Positions 45,546-53,402 of a stretch of DNA of 64,000 bases are shown here, piece after piece. The position numbers and the translations under genes were made by a program. Source of the stretch: Oscillospiraceae bacterium (GTDB taxonomy: Bacteria > Bacillota > Clostridia > Oscillospirales > Acutalibacteraceae); NCBI GenBank assembly GCA_015065845.1, contig SVPQ01000001.1, forward strand, positions 1 to 64,000, written 5' to 3'. A model generated the notes under the pieces. That model was given only the letters and a program-made list of their open reading frames with translations. It ran no database searches and was not told where the DNA came from. Every line of letters begins with the position of its first letter. Positions within the stretch are counted from its first letter, which is position 1.

Positions 45546-47218
45546 TAATCGTCACCATCCTTTATCCAGGAGCGAAGGAGGTTAGCTGTAACTTTCGGAT
45601 TTGCTTTTGCGAAGTTACGAACCTCTTTAAGAATCGCTTCGTCTTTAGGGTCAGCGTCACCCATAGCAAGGTCTGCAAGTTCCTTCTTGTAGCGGTCGAT
45701 TTCCTGTTGCAATTGAAGTTGCTCTGCTGCGCGCTCGTCTTCGATTTGTTGAAGGTATTCTTCCATACCATCCTTTTTCTTTTTCTTTCTCTTTCTTGTG
45801 ATAATAATAACAGGAATGAGAATGATAATAAGAACGAGAAGTACAACAAGACCAAATATAAGGATAACCTGCCACAATGGTAACTCTGCGAGTTTTTCGA
45901 AGAATGTCTTATTAACAACAACATCATCTGGTGGAGTTTCACCAGCGAATGAAGAAACACTGATATTTTCAGGGTCAATATCAACACTCTTTGAAACTAT
46001 ATTTGTAATCTCTTCACGATTTGTGTTAGAGAGATTAGCCTGTTTTACCATAACAGAAACTGTTGCTCTGTCAAGAATTGCATTACCCTTTTCAATCTGG
46101 GTTTTAATATAACCATAGTCGTAATCACGAAGACCCTCAATCATTGTTTCGCCTTCGAGAGCAGTACCACCATTATATGTATAGTCAGGAATATCGGTGT
46201 TGTTTTCTTCACCAACAACACCACCAGCAACATCCTCGGGGCCGCCCTGGAATGTACCCTCTTCATGAGTTAAGAAACCTTCTTCCTTAGAATTAGGAAT
46301 AAGTTCCATTTTTTCTGTCATCATTTTGTCGTAGTTGATAGTTACTTTAGCAACTGCAAATACGCCATCCGCACCATATTTAGGTGTTAAAATTCTTTTT
46401 ACATTTTCTTCAATCTGATTCTGAACCATTCTTTCGAAATCAAGGTTCTGATTATATGTAAGTCCACCATATTTATCTTCACTTAAAAGTAATTCAACCA
46501 TATTGGTTGCATCTATAATGTGAACATCTTCAGGTTCAAGTTTCGGCACTGCAGATGAAACAAGGTTTTTAATTGCAGTAATCTGCTCATCACCAAGTTC
46601 AATATCATCATTAAATTTAATATTTACACTTGCAGTAGTTTTTTCATTTTCTTCAGTTTGCTGCCATACATAATCGGTAGTTTCGGGTATAGCAAGTGTG
46701 ACATCAGCATCAATGATACCCTCAATTTTCATAAGAGTACCCTGTAAACGATCCTGAGCCTGGTGAATAAGTGCTTGTGTTTTGTCCGCCTCAGTAGCAG
46801 TAAGACTTTGTGAATTCTCAAAAATGTCATAAGTAAGAGTGCTCTTCGGGTAACCCTCTGCCGCAAGTTTTAAAAGACATTGGTCATAAATTTCAACAGG
46901 TACGACAACATTGCCGGTGGAATCCATTTCTGCACTAATTCCATCAGCAAGTAATTCTTGATAAATTTCAGCCGCTTCTGTAGGTTCAAGACCTTCATAA
47001 AGCGCAACATATTTATCACCTGTAACATTTAAAACAATTGCTAAAACTGCTGCAAGTACAACAATACCACCAGCAACACCGAATATAGTATTACGCTTTT
47101 TCTTCGGCATTTCAGCAAAATAATTTTTAATTGAAAGAAGACTTTTACCAAGTGAAGTATTTTCATCAAACAACCTGGCTTTTAAAGTCTCGAAAGCATT
47201 ATTACTATTTTCCGCCAC
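45545..47218 (-). CDS. fliF: Flagellar MS-ring protein FliF
   Basis: KYVALYEGLEPTEAAEIYQELLADGI..YPKSTLTYDIFENSQSLTATEADK..VRNFAKANPKVTANLLRSWIKD. Confidence 0.97.
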   Translation of the reverse strand: MAENSNNAFETLKARLFDENTSLGKSLLSIKNYFAEMPKKKRNTIFGVAGGIVVLAAVLAIVLNVTGDKYVALYEGLEPTEAAEIYQELLADGISAEMDSTGNVVVPVEIYDQCLLKLAAEGYPKSTLTYDIFENSQSLTATEADKTQALIHQAQDRLQGTLMKIEGIIDADVTLAIPETTDYVWQQTEENEKTTASVNIKFNDDIELGDEQITAIKNLVSSAVPKLEPEDVHIIDATNMVELLLSEDKYGGLTYNQNLDFERMVQNQIEENVKRILTPKYGADGVFAVAKVTINYDKMMTEKMELIPNSKEEGFLTHEEGTFQGGPEDVAGGVVGEENNTDIPDYTYNGGTALEGETMIEGLRDYDYGYIKTQIEKGNAILDRATVSVMVKQANLSNTNREEITNIVSKSVDIDPENISVSSFAGETPPDDVVVNKTFFEKLAELPLWQVILIFGLVVLLVLIIILIPVIIITRKRKKKKKDGMEEYLQQIEDERAAEQLQLQQEIDRYKKELADLAMGDADPKDEAILKEVRNFAKANPKVTANLLRSWIKDGDD

Positions 47219-47295
47219 TTGACTCTACCCCGAATTTCATTTTTTAAGTCTTAATGAGTTTTCGTATTTTGTCCATATATAATATGTATATAACA

Positions 47296-47598
47296 TTAAA
47301 CCTGAATAGACATAATCTCTTTATATGCATTAACTGCTCTTGAAGTAATCTGAACAGTTGTCTGAAGCATTGTTTCAGCCTTCAACATATTGATTTGAAT
47401 TTGTGCTAAATCGTCAGCATTTCCAATTGAAAGTGCATTACCATCAATATCTGAAAGTGCATCCGCTTTCTTAAATTCATCAATTGCATTATCTAAAAGA
47501 CTTGCAAAACCGCCTTCCGTAGCTTCTGCAGCAGTCTTAACATTTTCTACCTTAGAAAAATCCATTTTTTCCATTGGTGTAATAGGTACTATGAACAT
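47296..47598 (-). CDS. fliE: Flagellar hook-basal body complex protein FliE
   Basis: ADDLAQIQINMLKAETMLQTTVQITSRAVNAYKEIMSIQV. Confidence 0.93.
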   Translation of the reverse strand: MFIVPITPMEKMDFSKVENVKTAAEATEGGFASLLDNAIDEFKKADALSDIDGNALSIGNADDLAQIQINMLKAETMLQTTVQITSRAVNAYKEIMSIQV

Positions 47599-47742
47599 CT
47601 AAATTCCCCTTTCAAGAGAGTATACCGTGTTGTAATTTTCGACGAAAATTACTGTGAATTTTCCGTGACTTTTCAGCATTTTGCACACCTTTATTTTCCA
47701 AAAAGGCATAAAAGGGTACAGTGACACTATGGTTACTACCAC

Positions 47743-47771
47743 ATATTAACACAAATAATCAATCTTGTCAA
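47743..47771 (-). promoter_or_regulatory. Sigma-A promoter of the flagellar operon
   Basis: Minus strand TTGACA (47771-47766), 17 nt, TAATAT (47748-47743). Confidence 0.8.
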
Positions 47772-47865
47772 CTTAATTGCACAAGAAAAAATTGGAAAAG
47801 GGGTTATTTTTGTAATTTTATACAATTTGTTATTTTGACAAAAATTTAACATTTTTCTAACAATT

Positions 47866-47918
47866 CAGTTGTCAGTGAGTCAGTGGTCAGTGGTCAGTGG
47901 TCAGTGGTCAGTAGTCAG
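47866..47918. repeat. Heptamer tandem repeat (GTCAGTG)n
   Basis: cagttGTCAGTGAGTCAGTGGTCAGTGGTCAGTGGTCAGTGGTCAGTAGTCAG. Confidence 0.95.
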
Positions 47919-48006
47919 GAAACAGGAAACAGGAAACAGGAAGCAGGAAGCAGGAAGCAGGAAGCAGGAAACAGGAAGCAGGAAGCAGGAAACAGGAAGC
48001 AGGAAA
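47918..48006. repeat. Heptamer tandem repeat (GGAAACA/GGAAGCA)n
   Basis: About 12 copies of GGAARCA in perfect phase. Confidence 0.95.
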
Positions 48007-48216
48007 GCTCTATCATTTTTAGTTTAAAACAAACTTTAAATGACAGAGGTTTTCATTTAACACTTTATTCTTTTTATTTGTGATTGTTGTAAATGATAGA
48101 AGAAATTAACTATTATAACTAATTATTATAATGCTGACCGCAGGTCCCGAAATTTTCCATTTTTAATTTTTCATTTTTAATTGAGGCTTTTCTTGGTTTT
48201 GTTAAAACAAAACTTT

Positions 48217-48424
48217 GACGCGGAGATTTAGTGCATAAGCCATTTTCTTCATCCCGAAGTTGTACAAAGGTACTACGAGCGGATGAAAAAATGGCTTAGG
48301 TGCTGAATATCCAAAACAACATTGACGCGGAGATTTAGTGAGTAAGACATTTTCTTTACCCTGAAGGCGTACAAAGGTACGTCGAATGGGTAAAAAAATG
48401 ACTTAATCGCTGAATATCCGCGTC
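48217..48424. repeat. Two tandem copies of an approximately 100-bp imperfect palindrome
   Basis: Copy A 48217-48312 and copy B 48324-48424, both starting GACGCGGAGATTTAGTG and ending CTGAATATCC; each folds into a long hairpin with an apical GTACAAAGGTAC. Confidence 0.85.
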
Positions 48425-48433
48425 AAGAAATAG

Positions 48434-48474
48434 GAAAAGCCTCTCCAGGCGGGTAACCCGGAGAGGCCTTTTGG
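48434..48474. terminator. Bidirectional terminator-like hairpin downstream of flagellin
   Basis: AAAAGCCTCTCC-aggcgggtaaccc-GGAGAGGCCTTTT. Confidence 0.8.
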
Positions 48475-48584
48475 TTGTTAGTTTGGGTATTTAATTTCGC
48501 TTAAGCAACTACCGAAGAGTTACTAAGCATTTATTGGTTCGCTAAGTAAGCTTACCGTATAGAAATAATCAGTAATTATATCAA

Positions 48585-49406
48585 TTATTGAAGTAACTGA
48601 AGAACTGATTGTGGTTGTTGGTTTGCTTGTGCAAGCATAGCCTGAGCAGCCTGAGTGAGAACGTTCATCTTTGTGTAGTTCATCATCTCTTTAGCCATAT
48701 CTGTATCGCGGATACGAGAATTAGCTGCATTCATGTTTTCAGCTGTTGTATCAAGGTTGTTGATTGTGTACTCAAGACGGTTCTGAACAGCACCGAGTTT
48801 AGCACGTTCTGTAGATACTGTGTTAATAGCATCTTTAATTGTTTTGATAGCAGCATTTGCACTCTTAATAGTTGTAACCTTAACCTTAGAAATCTTAAGA
48901 CCTGTTGTGTTAAGAGCTTTAACACCAACAGTAATTGTGTCAGATTGCTCTGCACCAACCTGAAGTGTAAGGTTTGTCATTTTACCATTAAGTAATGTTG
49001 TGCCGTTGAAGTTTGTTGATACAGTGATTCTATTAATTTCTTTCATAAGAGAATCAACTTCATCCTGGATAGCCTGACGGTCAACCTTTGTATCATAAGT
49101 ACCGTTAGCAGCTTTAGTTGCGAGCTCTACCATACGGTTAAGCATGTTGTGAATTTCAGTTGTTGCACCTTCAGCAGTCTGAACGAGTGAGATAGCATCC
49201 TGTGCGTTTGCAGAAGCTTGTTCAAGACCCTTAATCTGAGCCTTCATTTTTTCGCTGATTGCAAGACCAGAAGCATCGTCACCAGCACGGTTAATTCTGA
49301 AACCTGAAGAAAGCTTCTCAAGGCTCTTTGAAACCTGACTGTTGTTCATGTTTAACTGTCTGTTTGCGTTAATACCCATTACGTTTGTTCTAACTACCAT
49401 ACCCAT
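48585..49406 (-). CDS. Flagellin (copy 1)
   Basis: MGMVVRTNVMGINANRQLNMNNSQVSKSLEKLSSGFRINRAGDDASGLAISEKMKAQIKGLEQAS..LTQAAQAMLAQANQQPQSVLQLLQ. Confidence 0.97.
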   Translation of the reverse strand: MGMVVRTNVMGINANRQLNMNNSQVSKSLEKLSSGFRINRAGDDASGLAISEKMKAQIKGLEQASANAQDAISLVQTAEGATTEIHNMLNRMVELATKAANGTYDTKVDRQAIQDEVDSLMKEINRITVSTNFNGTTLLNGKMTNLTLQVGAEQSDTITVGVKALNTTGLKISKVKVTTIKSANAAIKTIKDAINTVSTERAKLGAVQNRLEYTINNLDTTAENMNAANSRIRDTDMAKEMMNYTKMNVLTQAAQAMLAQANQQPQSVLQLLQ

Positions 49407-49563
49407 AAATCTTTTCCTCCTTGAAAATTGTGTTACCGAAAAAGCTCCTTGCTTTTTCTTTTAAGCAACACATTTTAATAAAATATTTATTTCCAATGCC
49501 TGACTGCTACCCAAAAACAGCCATTCACGGCATCAAAAACCGATTTTACGTAGCTTACTCTGG

Positions 49564-49607
49564 GGTAATGCTACAAACCACTCACAACCTCGGTTTGTAA
49601 CATTACC
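49564..49607 (-). other. 16-bp stem-loop in the inter-flagellin region
   Basis: GGTAATGCTACAAACC-actcacaacctc-GGTTTGTAACATTACC. Confidence 0.8.
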
Positions 49608-49735
49608 GAATTTTCCAAAATAAGTCAATTCGGGAAAGAATTATTAACTTAAGTAATTTTAGTTTCTTGCAATAGGCTTTTACTCTCAGCCTACCGGCTG
49701 CGGGTAACAACCGGTAGGATATATTACGGAGTAAA

Positions 49736-50557
49736 TTATTGAAGTAACTGAAGAACAGCTTGTGGCTGTTGGTTTGCCTGAGCAAGCATTGCCTGAGCAG
49801 CCTGAGTGAGAACGTTCATCTTTGTGTAGTTCATCATCTCTTTAGCCATGTCTGTATCACGAATACGTGAGTTAGCAGATGTCATATTTTCTGCTGTTGT
49901 GTCGAGGTTGTTAACTGTGTACTCAAGACGATTCTGAATAGCACCGAGGTCAGCTCTCTGAGTTGAAACTTTGTTGATAGCTGTTTTGATTGTTGCAATA
50001 GCTGCGTTTGCATTTGAAACAGATGAAACATCAAGACCATCTACTGAAAGACCAGCAGCGTTAAGAGCTGTAACAGCAACTGTGATTTTGTCTGAACCTT
50101 CAGCACCAATCTGAAGAACGAGTTCATCCATTGAACCGTCAAGTAATGTTGTACCATTGAAGTTTGTTGATGTTGTGATACGATCAATTTCTTCAATAAG
50201 TGAATCAACTTCAGCCTGGATAGCTGCACGGTCAACGTCTGTGTCATAAGTACCGTTTGCTGATTTTGTAGCAAGTTCTACCATTCTGTTGAGCATGTTG
50301 TGAATCTCAGTTGTAGCACCTTCTGCAGTCTGTACAAGAGAGATAGCATCCTGACAGTTTGAAGAAGCTTGTTCAAGACCTTTAATCTGAGCTTTCATTT
50401 TCTCGCTGATTGCAAGACCTGAAGCGTCGTCACCAGCACGGTTAATTCTGTAACCTGATGCAAGTTTTTCAAGGCTCTTTGAAACCTGACTGTTGTTCAT
50501 ACCTAACTGTCTGTTAGCGTTGATGCCCATAATGTTTGTTCTAACTACCATACCCAT
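49736..50557 (-). CDS. Flagellin (copy 2)
   Basis: Paralog of copy 1; start MGMVVRTNIMGINANRQLGMNN after AAGGAGGAAATTATT. Confidence 0.97.
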   Translation of the reverse strand: MGMVVRTNIMGINANRQLGMNNSQVSKSLEKLASGYRINRAGDDASGLAISEKMKAQIKGLEQASSNCQDAISLVQTAEGATTEIHNMLNRMVELATKSANGTYDTDVDRAAIQAEVDSLIEEIDRITTSTNFNGTTLLDGSMDELVLQIGAEGSDKITVAVTALNAAGLSVDGLDVSSVSNANAAIATIKTAINKVSTQRADLGAIQNRLEYTVNNLDTTAENMTSANSRIRDTDMAKEMMNYTKMNVLTQAAQAMLAQANQQPQAVLQLLQ

Positions 50558-50810
50558 AATAATTTCCTCCTTGAAATCTGCGTCGCCTACCTGACATCCT
50601 TGTCTGGTTTGTTTGGCAACACTGTTTTTTAATTTAATTTTTTTGTAGGTGTTCAACTCAGCGGGTGACTGTGTTGTCCTTACACCTATGATTATTCTCC
50701 GCTTAAGAAAAAACTAAAGTGTTTTTTCAAAATTTTTTCAAAAAAGTTTTACATTTGTGAAATTTGCACAGTTTAACAGGGTGGTTGGTTGGTGGATTTG
50801 CAATAAAAAG

Positions 50811-50929
50811 TGGTCAGTAAATCAGTAAGTCAGTGGGTCAGTGAGTCAGTGGGTCAGTGAGTCAGTGGGTCAGTGAGTCAGTGGGTCAGTGGGTCAGTGG
50901 GTCAGTGGGTCAGTGGTCAGTGGTCAGTT
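50811..50929. repeat. Tandem repeat (GTCAGTGG/GTCAGTGA)n, mostly 8-bp units
   Basis: GTCAGTGGGTCAGTGAGTCAGTGGGTCAGTGA.., changing to 7-bp units at the right edge. Confidence 0.95.
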
Positions 50930-50995
50930 TATTAGTTGATAGCACCTTAGTTATATGTTATAATATGATTAACTAAATTTGGAAGGATAAAACTT

Positions 50996-51349
50996 ATGAT
51001 TTATAAAGAGTTAATAGTTTGGAAAAAATCAATGGAATTAGTTAAAGAAATATATACGCTCACTAAAAAGTTGCCTAAAGAAGAAACTTATGGGCTATGC
51101 GACCAAATGCGAAGAGCAGCAGTTTCAATACCCTCTAATATAGCAGAAGGGAATGGTAGAAAAACAGATATTGAATATGCTCGTTTTCTTAACATTTCTC
51201 GTGGTTCAGAATGCGAATTAGAAACTCAATTATATATCTGCATAATGTTAAACTACTTAACCGAAACTGAAACCAAAAATGCTTTCTCATTATTATCTGA
51301 AATAGGTAAAATGCTAAACACTTTAATCAACAAACTTACTAACAACTGA
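50996..51349 (+). CDS. Four helix bundle protein (23S rRNA intervening-sequence protein family)
   Basis: MIYKELIVWKKSMELVKEIYTLTKKLPKEETYGLCDQMRRAAVSIPSNIAEGNGRKTDIEYARFLNISRGSECELETQL. Confidence 0.93.
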   Translation: MIYKELIVWKKSMELVKEIYTLTKKLPKEETYGLCDQMRRAAVSIPSNIAEGNGRKTDIEYARFLNISRGSECELETQLYICIMLNYLTETETKNAFSLLSEIGKMLNTLINKLTNN

Positions 51350-51399
51350 CTCACTGACCACTGACCACTGACTCACTGACCACTGACTCACTGACCACT
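51345..51399. repeat. Inverted-orientation tandem repeat (CCACTGAC/TCACTGAC)n
   Basis: aacaaCTGACTCACTGACCACTGACCACTGACTCACTGACCACTGACTCACTGACCACTT; reverse complement of the 50811-50929 unit. Confidence 0.95.
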
Positions 51400-51459
51400 T
51401 GAACAAGTAACAACTTTCTGCTATTATATATAGTATAGTAAAACCGCGGGGTGAAGAAT

Positions 51460-53397
51460 ATGGCGCAACCATTACTTTCAATAGGTATGATTGTAAAAAA
51501 TGAAGAGCGATGTTTAGAAAAATGTCTTAAAGCACTTGAACCTTTAAGACAGGCTATCCCTTGCGAATTGATTATTGCAGATACCGGCTCAACAGATAAA
51601 ACAAAAAAAATCGCAGAAAAATACGCCGATATTCTTTTTGATTTTACCTGGGTCAATGATTTTTCCAAAGCAAGAAACGCTGTAATGGATAAATGTTCAG
51701 GTAAATGGTTCTTGACTGTTGATGCCGACGAATATTTAATCCCAGATATTTCTGAAATAACAACATTCTTAAAAAGCAGTTCTTCAACGCAAAAACTTTT
51801 CGCATCTATAATTCAGCGTAATTATAATGACACTGCAATGAAAGGTACTTTCACTGATTTCAATGCTGTCAGAATGGTAAGACTGGATTCTGGGTTGCGT
51901 TACAATGGTTCCATACACGAATCTTTTCCTATTCAGGATTTAAATACAATACATACTTTTTCAAATACTGTTTTTGACCATGATGGTTATACCGCTATAA
52001 CCACAACCCATCTCAAAGAAAAAGAAGAACGCAATTTAAAACTTCTTGAAAAACAACTCAGAACTGAACCCGATAATATAAGATGTATATTATTATGTCT
52101 TGAGTCATCTTCATTAAATCCTGAAAAAAGGCGTTATTATACAGAGTATACTTTCAGAAATCTTCAGGATGCTATTTCGCACAAAAACTCTTATTGGGAA
52201 CTTTTCGCCCCACCCTGCCTCAGTAATGCTATAGGGTACGCTTCAGAAGACAAGCACCCAAAAACAGAATATTATATAAACTGGGCATTTGAGAATTTTA
52301 AAAACTCTCCACATATTAACATTGATGTTAATTTTTATTATGCAAAATTACTGGAACAAGCAGAAAATTATAGTAAATGCATTAAACATTGCAAAACTTA
52401 TTTAAAAGAACTTGAAAACTATTCAAAAACTAATTCTTCTGCAGTCTCGTTTTTCACTTCTCCTGTTCGCTGTATTCACAAGAAACATATTTCCAATATA
52501 AACGCACTTCTTATAAAATCTCTTATAAAGGAAAATAAATTTTCAGAAGCAAAAAAATATATCTCACAAATTGATTTGACTGAAGCAGAAAAAGATACTT
52601 TTGATGTTTTAGTTTCTGCCATAGCGTTAGCGGAATGTCCCGCTGAATTAGGCTCTATGGTTGGAAATAAAATAGGTAATTTACTCGAATTACATCATAA
52701 ACAACAGTTAAAATCAGTCGAACCATATTCTTGCGCAATATCTTCACTGACTAATGCTTTAAGTAATACTGATATTAAAAAATCAAGTTTAAACAACTTT
52801 TCAGAAGTTTATGGAACTGTTGCATTATGTGTAAAAATCGCAACTGCGAAAACAAAAGCAGAAGCAGAAGAAGCTATCAACAAAATAGAATTCTGGGAAG
52901 ATTTTATGCCTGTCGCATTAATTAATACTATTATATTAAATGCAACTTTACCAAAACAATTTTATTTGATAAATTCTTCCCGACTTAATGAAATCATTGA
53001 GAATTTCACTGAAATATGTGATGAACGTGTATTAAATCACACATTAAATTATTTCAGCACCTTAAATTCTGATGAATGGTATAAAGTTTCTTTTGCTTTT
53101 AACCTTTTCTTTAAGATTTTAACTTCAAAATTTTACAGATTAACAGAAGAATACAAAAACACTCTTCTTGATAATTTCTGTAAAATTTCTGATACCTATC
53201 TTAACACTTGTTACAATCAAGTTTTTCTTTCAGATAAAACTAATCTCACATTGTTGCCACCTGCACACCTGTTTGCGTGGTATTTAAATGAATTTATAAA
53301 AAACAACAAAAATAGCGATATAAATTTTTTGATAAAACTTTCAGAACAAATTCCAGAAACGAAAACTGTTATTATTTTTTTGCGTGATACGGAGTGA
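51460..53397 (+). CDS. Family 2 glycosyltransferase with helical/TPR-like C-terminus (paralog 1)
   Basis: LLSIGMIVKNEERCLEKCLKALEPLRQAIPCELIIADTGSTDKTKKIAEKYADILFDFTWVNDFSKARN..LTVDADEYL. Confidence 0.92.
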   Translation: MAQPLLSIGMIVKNEERCLEKCLKALEPLRQAIPCELIIADTGSTDKTKKIAEKYADILFDFTWVNDFSKARNAVMDKCSGKWFLTVDADEYLIPDISEITTFLKSSSSTQKLFASIIQRNYNDTAMKGTFTDFNAVRMVRLDSGLRYNGSIHESFPIQDLNTIHTFSNTVFDHDGYTAITTTHLKEKEERNLKLLEKQLRTEPDNIRCILLCLESSSLNPEKRRYYTEYTFRNLQDAISHKNSYWELFAPPCLSNAIGYASEDKHPKTEYYINWAFENFKNSPHINIDVNFYYAKLLEQAENYSKCIKHCKTYLKELENYSKTNSSAVSFFTSPVRCIHKKHISNINALLIKSLIKENKFSEAKKYISQIDLTEAEKDTFDVLVSAIALAECPAELGSMVGNKIGNLLELHHKQQLKSVEPYSCAISSLTNALSNTDIKKSSLNNFSEVYGTVALCVKIATAKTKAEAEEAINKIEFWEDFMPVALINTIILNATLPKQFYLINSSRLNEIIENFTEICDERVLNHTLNYFSTLNSDEWYKVSFAFNLFFKILTSKFYRLTEEYKNTLLDNFCKISDTYLNTCYNQVFLSDKTNLTLLPPAHLFAWYLNEFIKNNKNSDINFLIKLSEQIPETKTVIIFLRDTE

Positions 53398-53402
53398 AAA
53401 CT

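Noticed and set aside
47872-48006. CRISPR array
   Set aside because: 7-bp periodicity with no spacers; simple tandem repeats and no cas genes.
47883-48083. 66-aa ORF MVSGQWSVVSSQETGNRKQEAGSRKQ..
   Set aside because: Entirely an in-frame translation of heptamer repeats; no RBS and no protein-like composition.
50811-51399. Insertion sequence
   Set aside because: No transposase; only a four-helix-bundle ORF. Kept as a possible non-autonomous unit instead.
51351-51668. 105-aa minus-strand ORF ending in SESVVSESVVSGQ, with similar antisense ORFs at 53372-53611 and 55515-55727
   Set aside because: Antisense of the conserved glycosyltransferase N-terminus plus repeat array; similarity among the three simply mirrors the paralogous sense genes.
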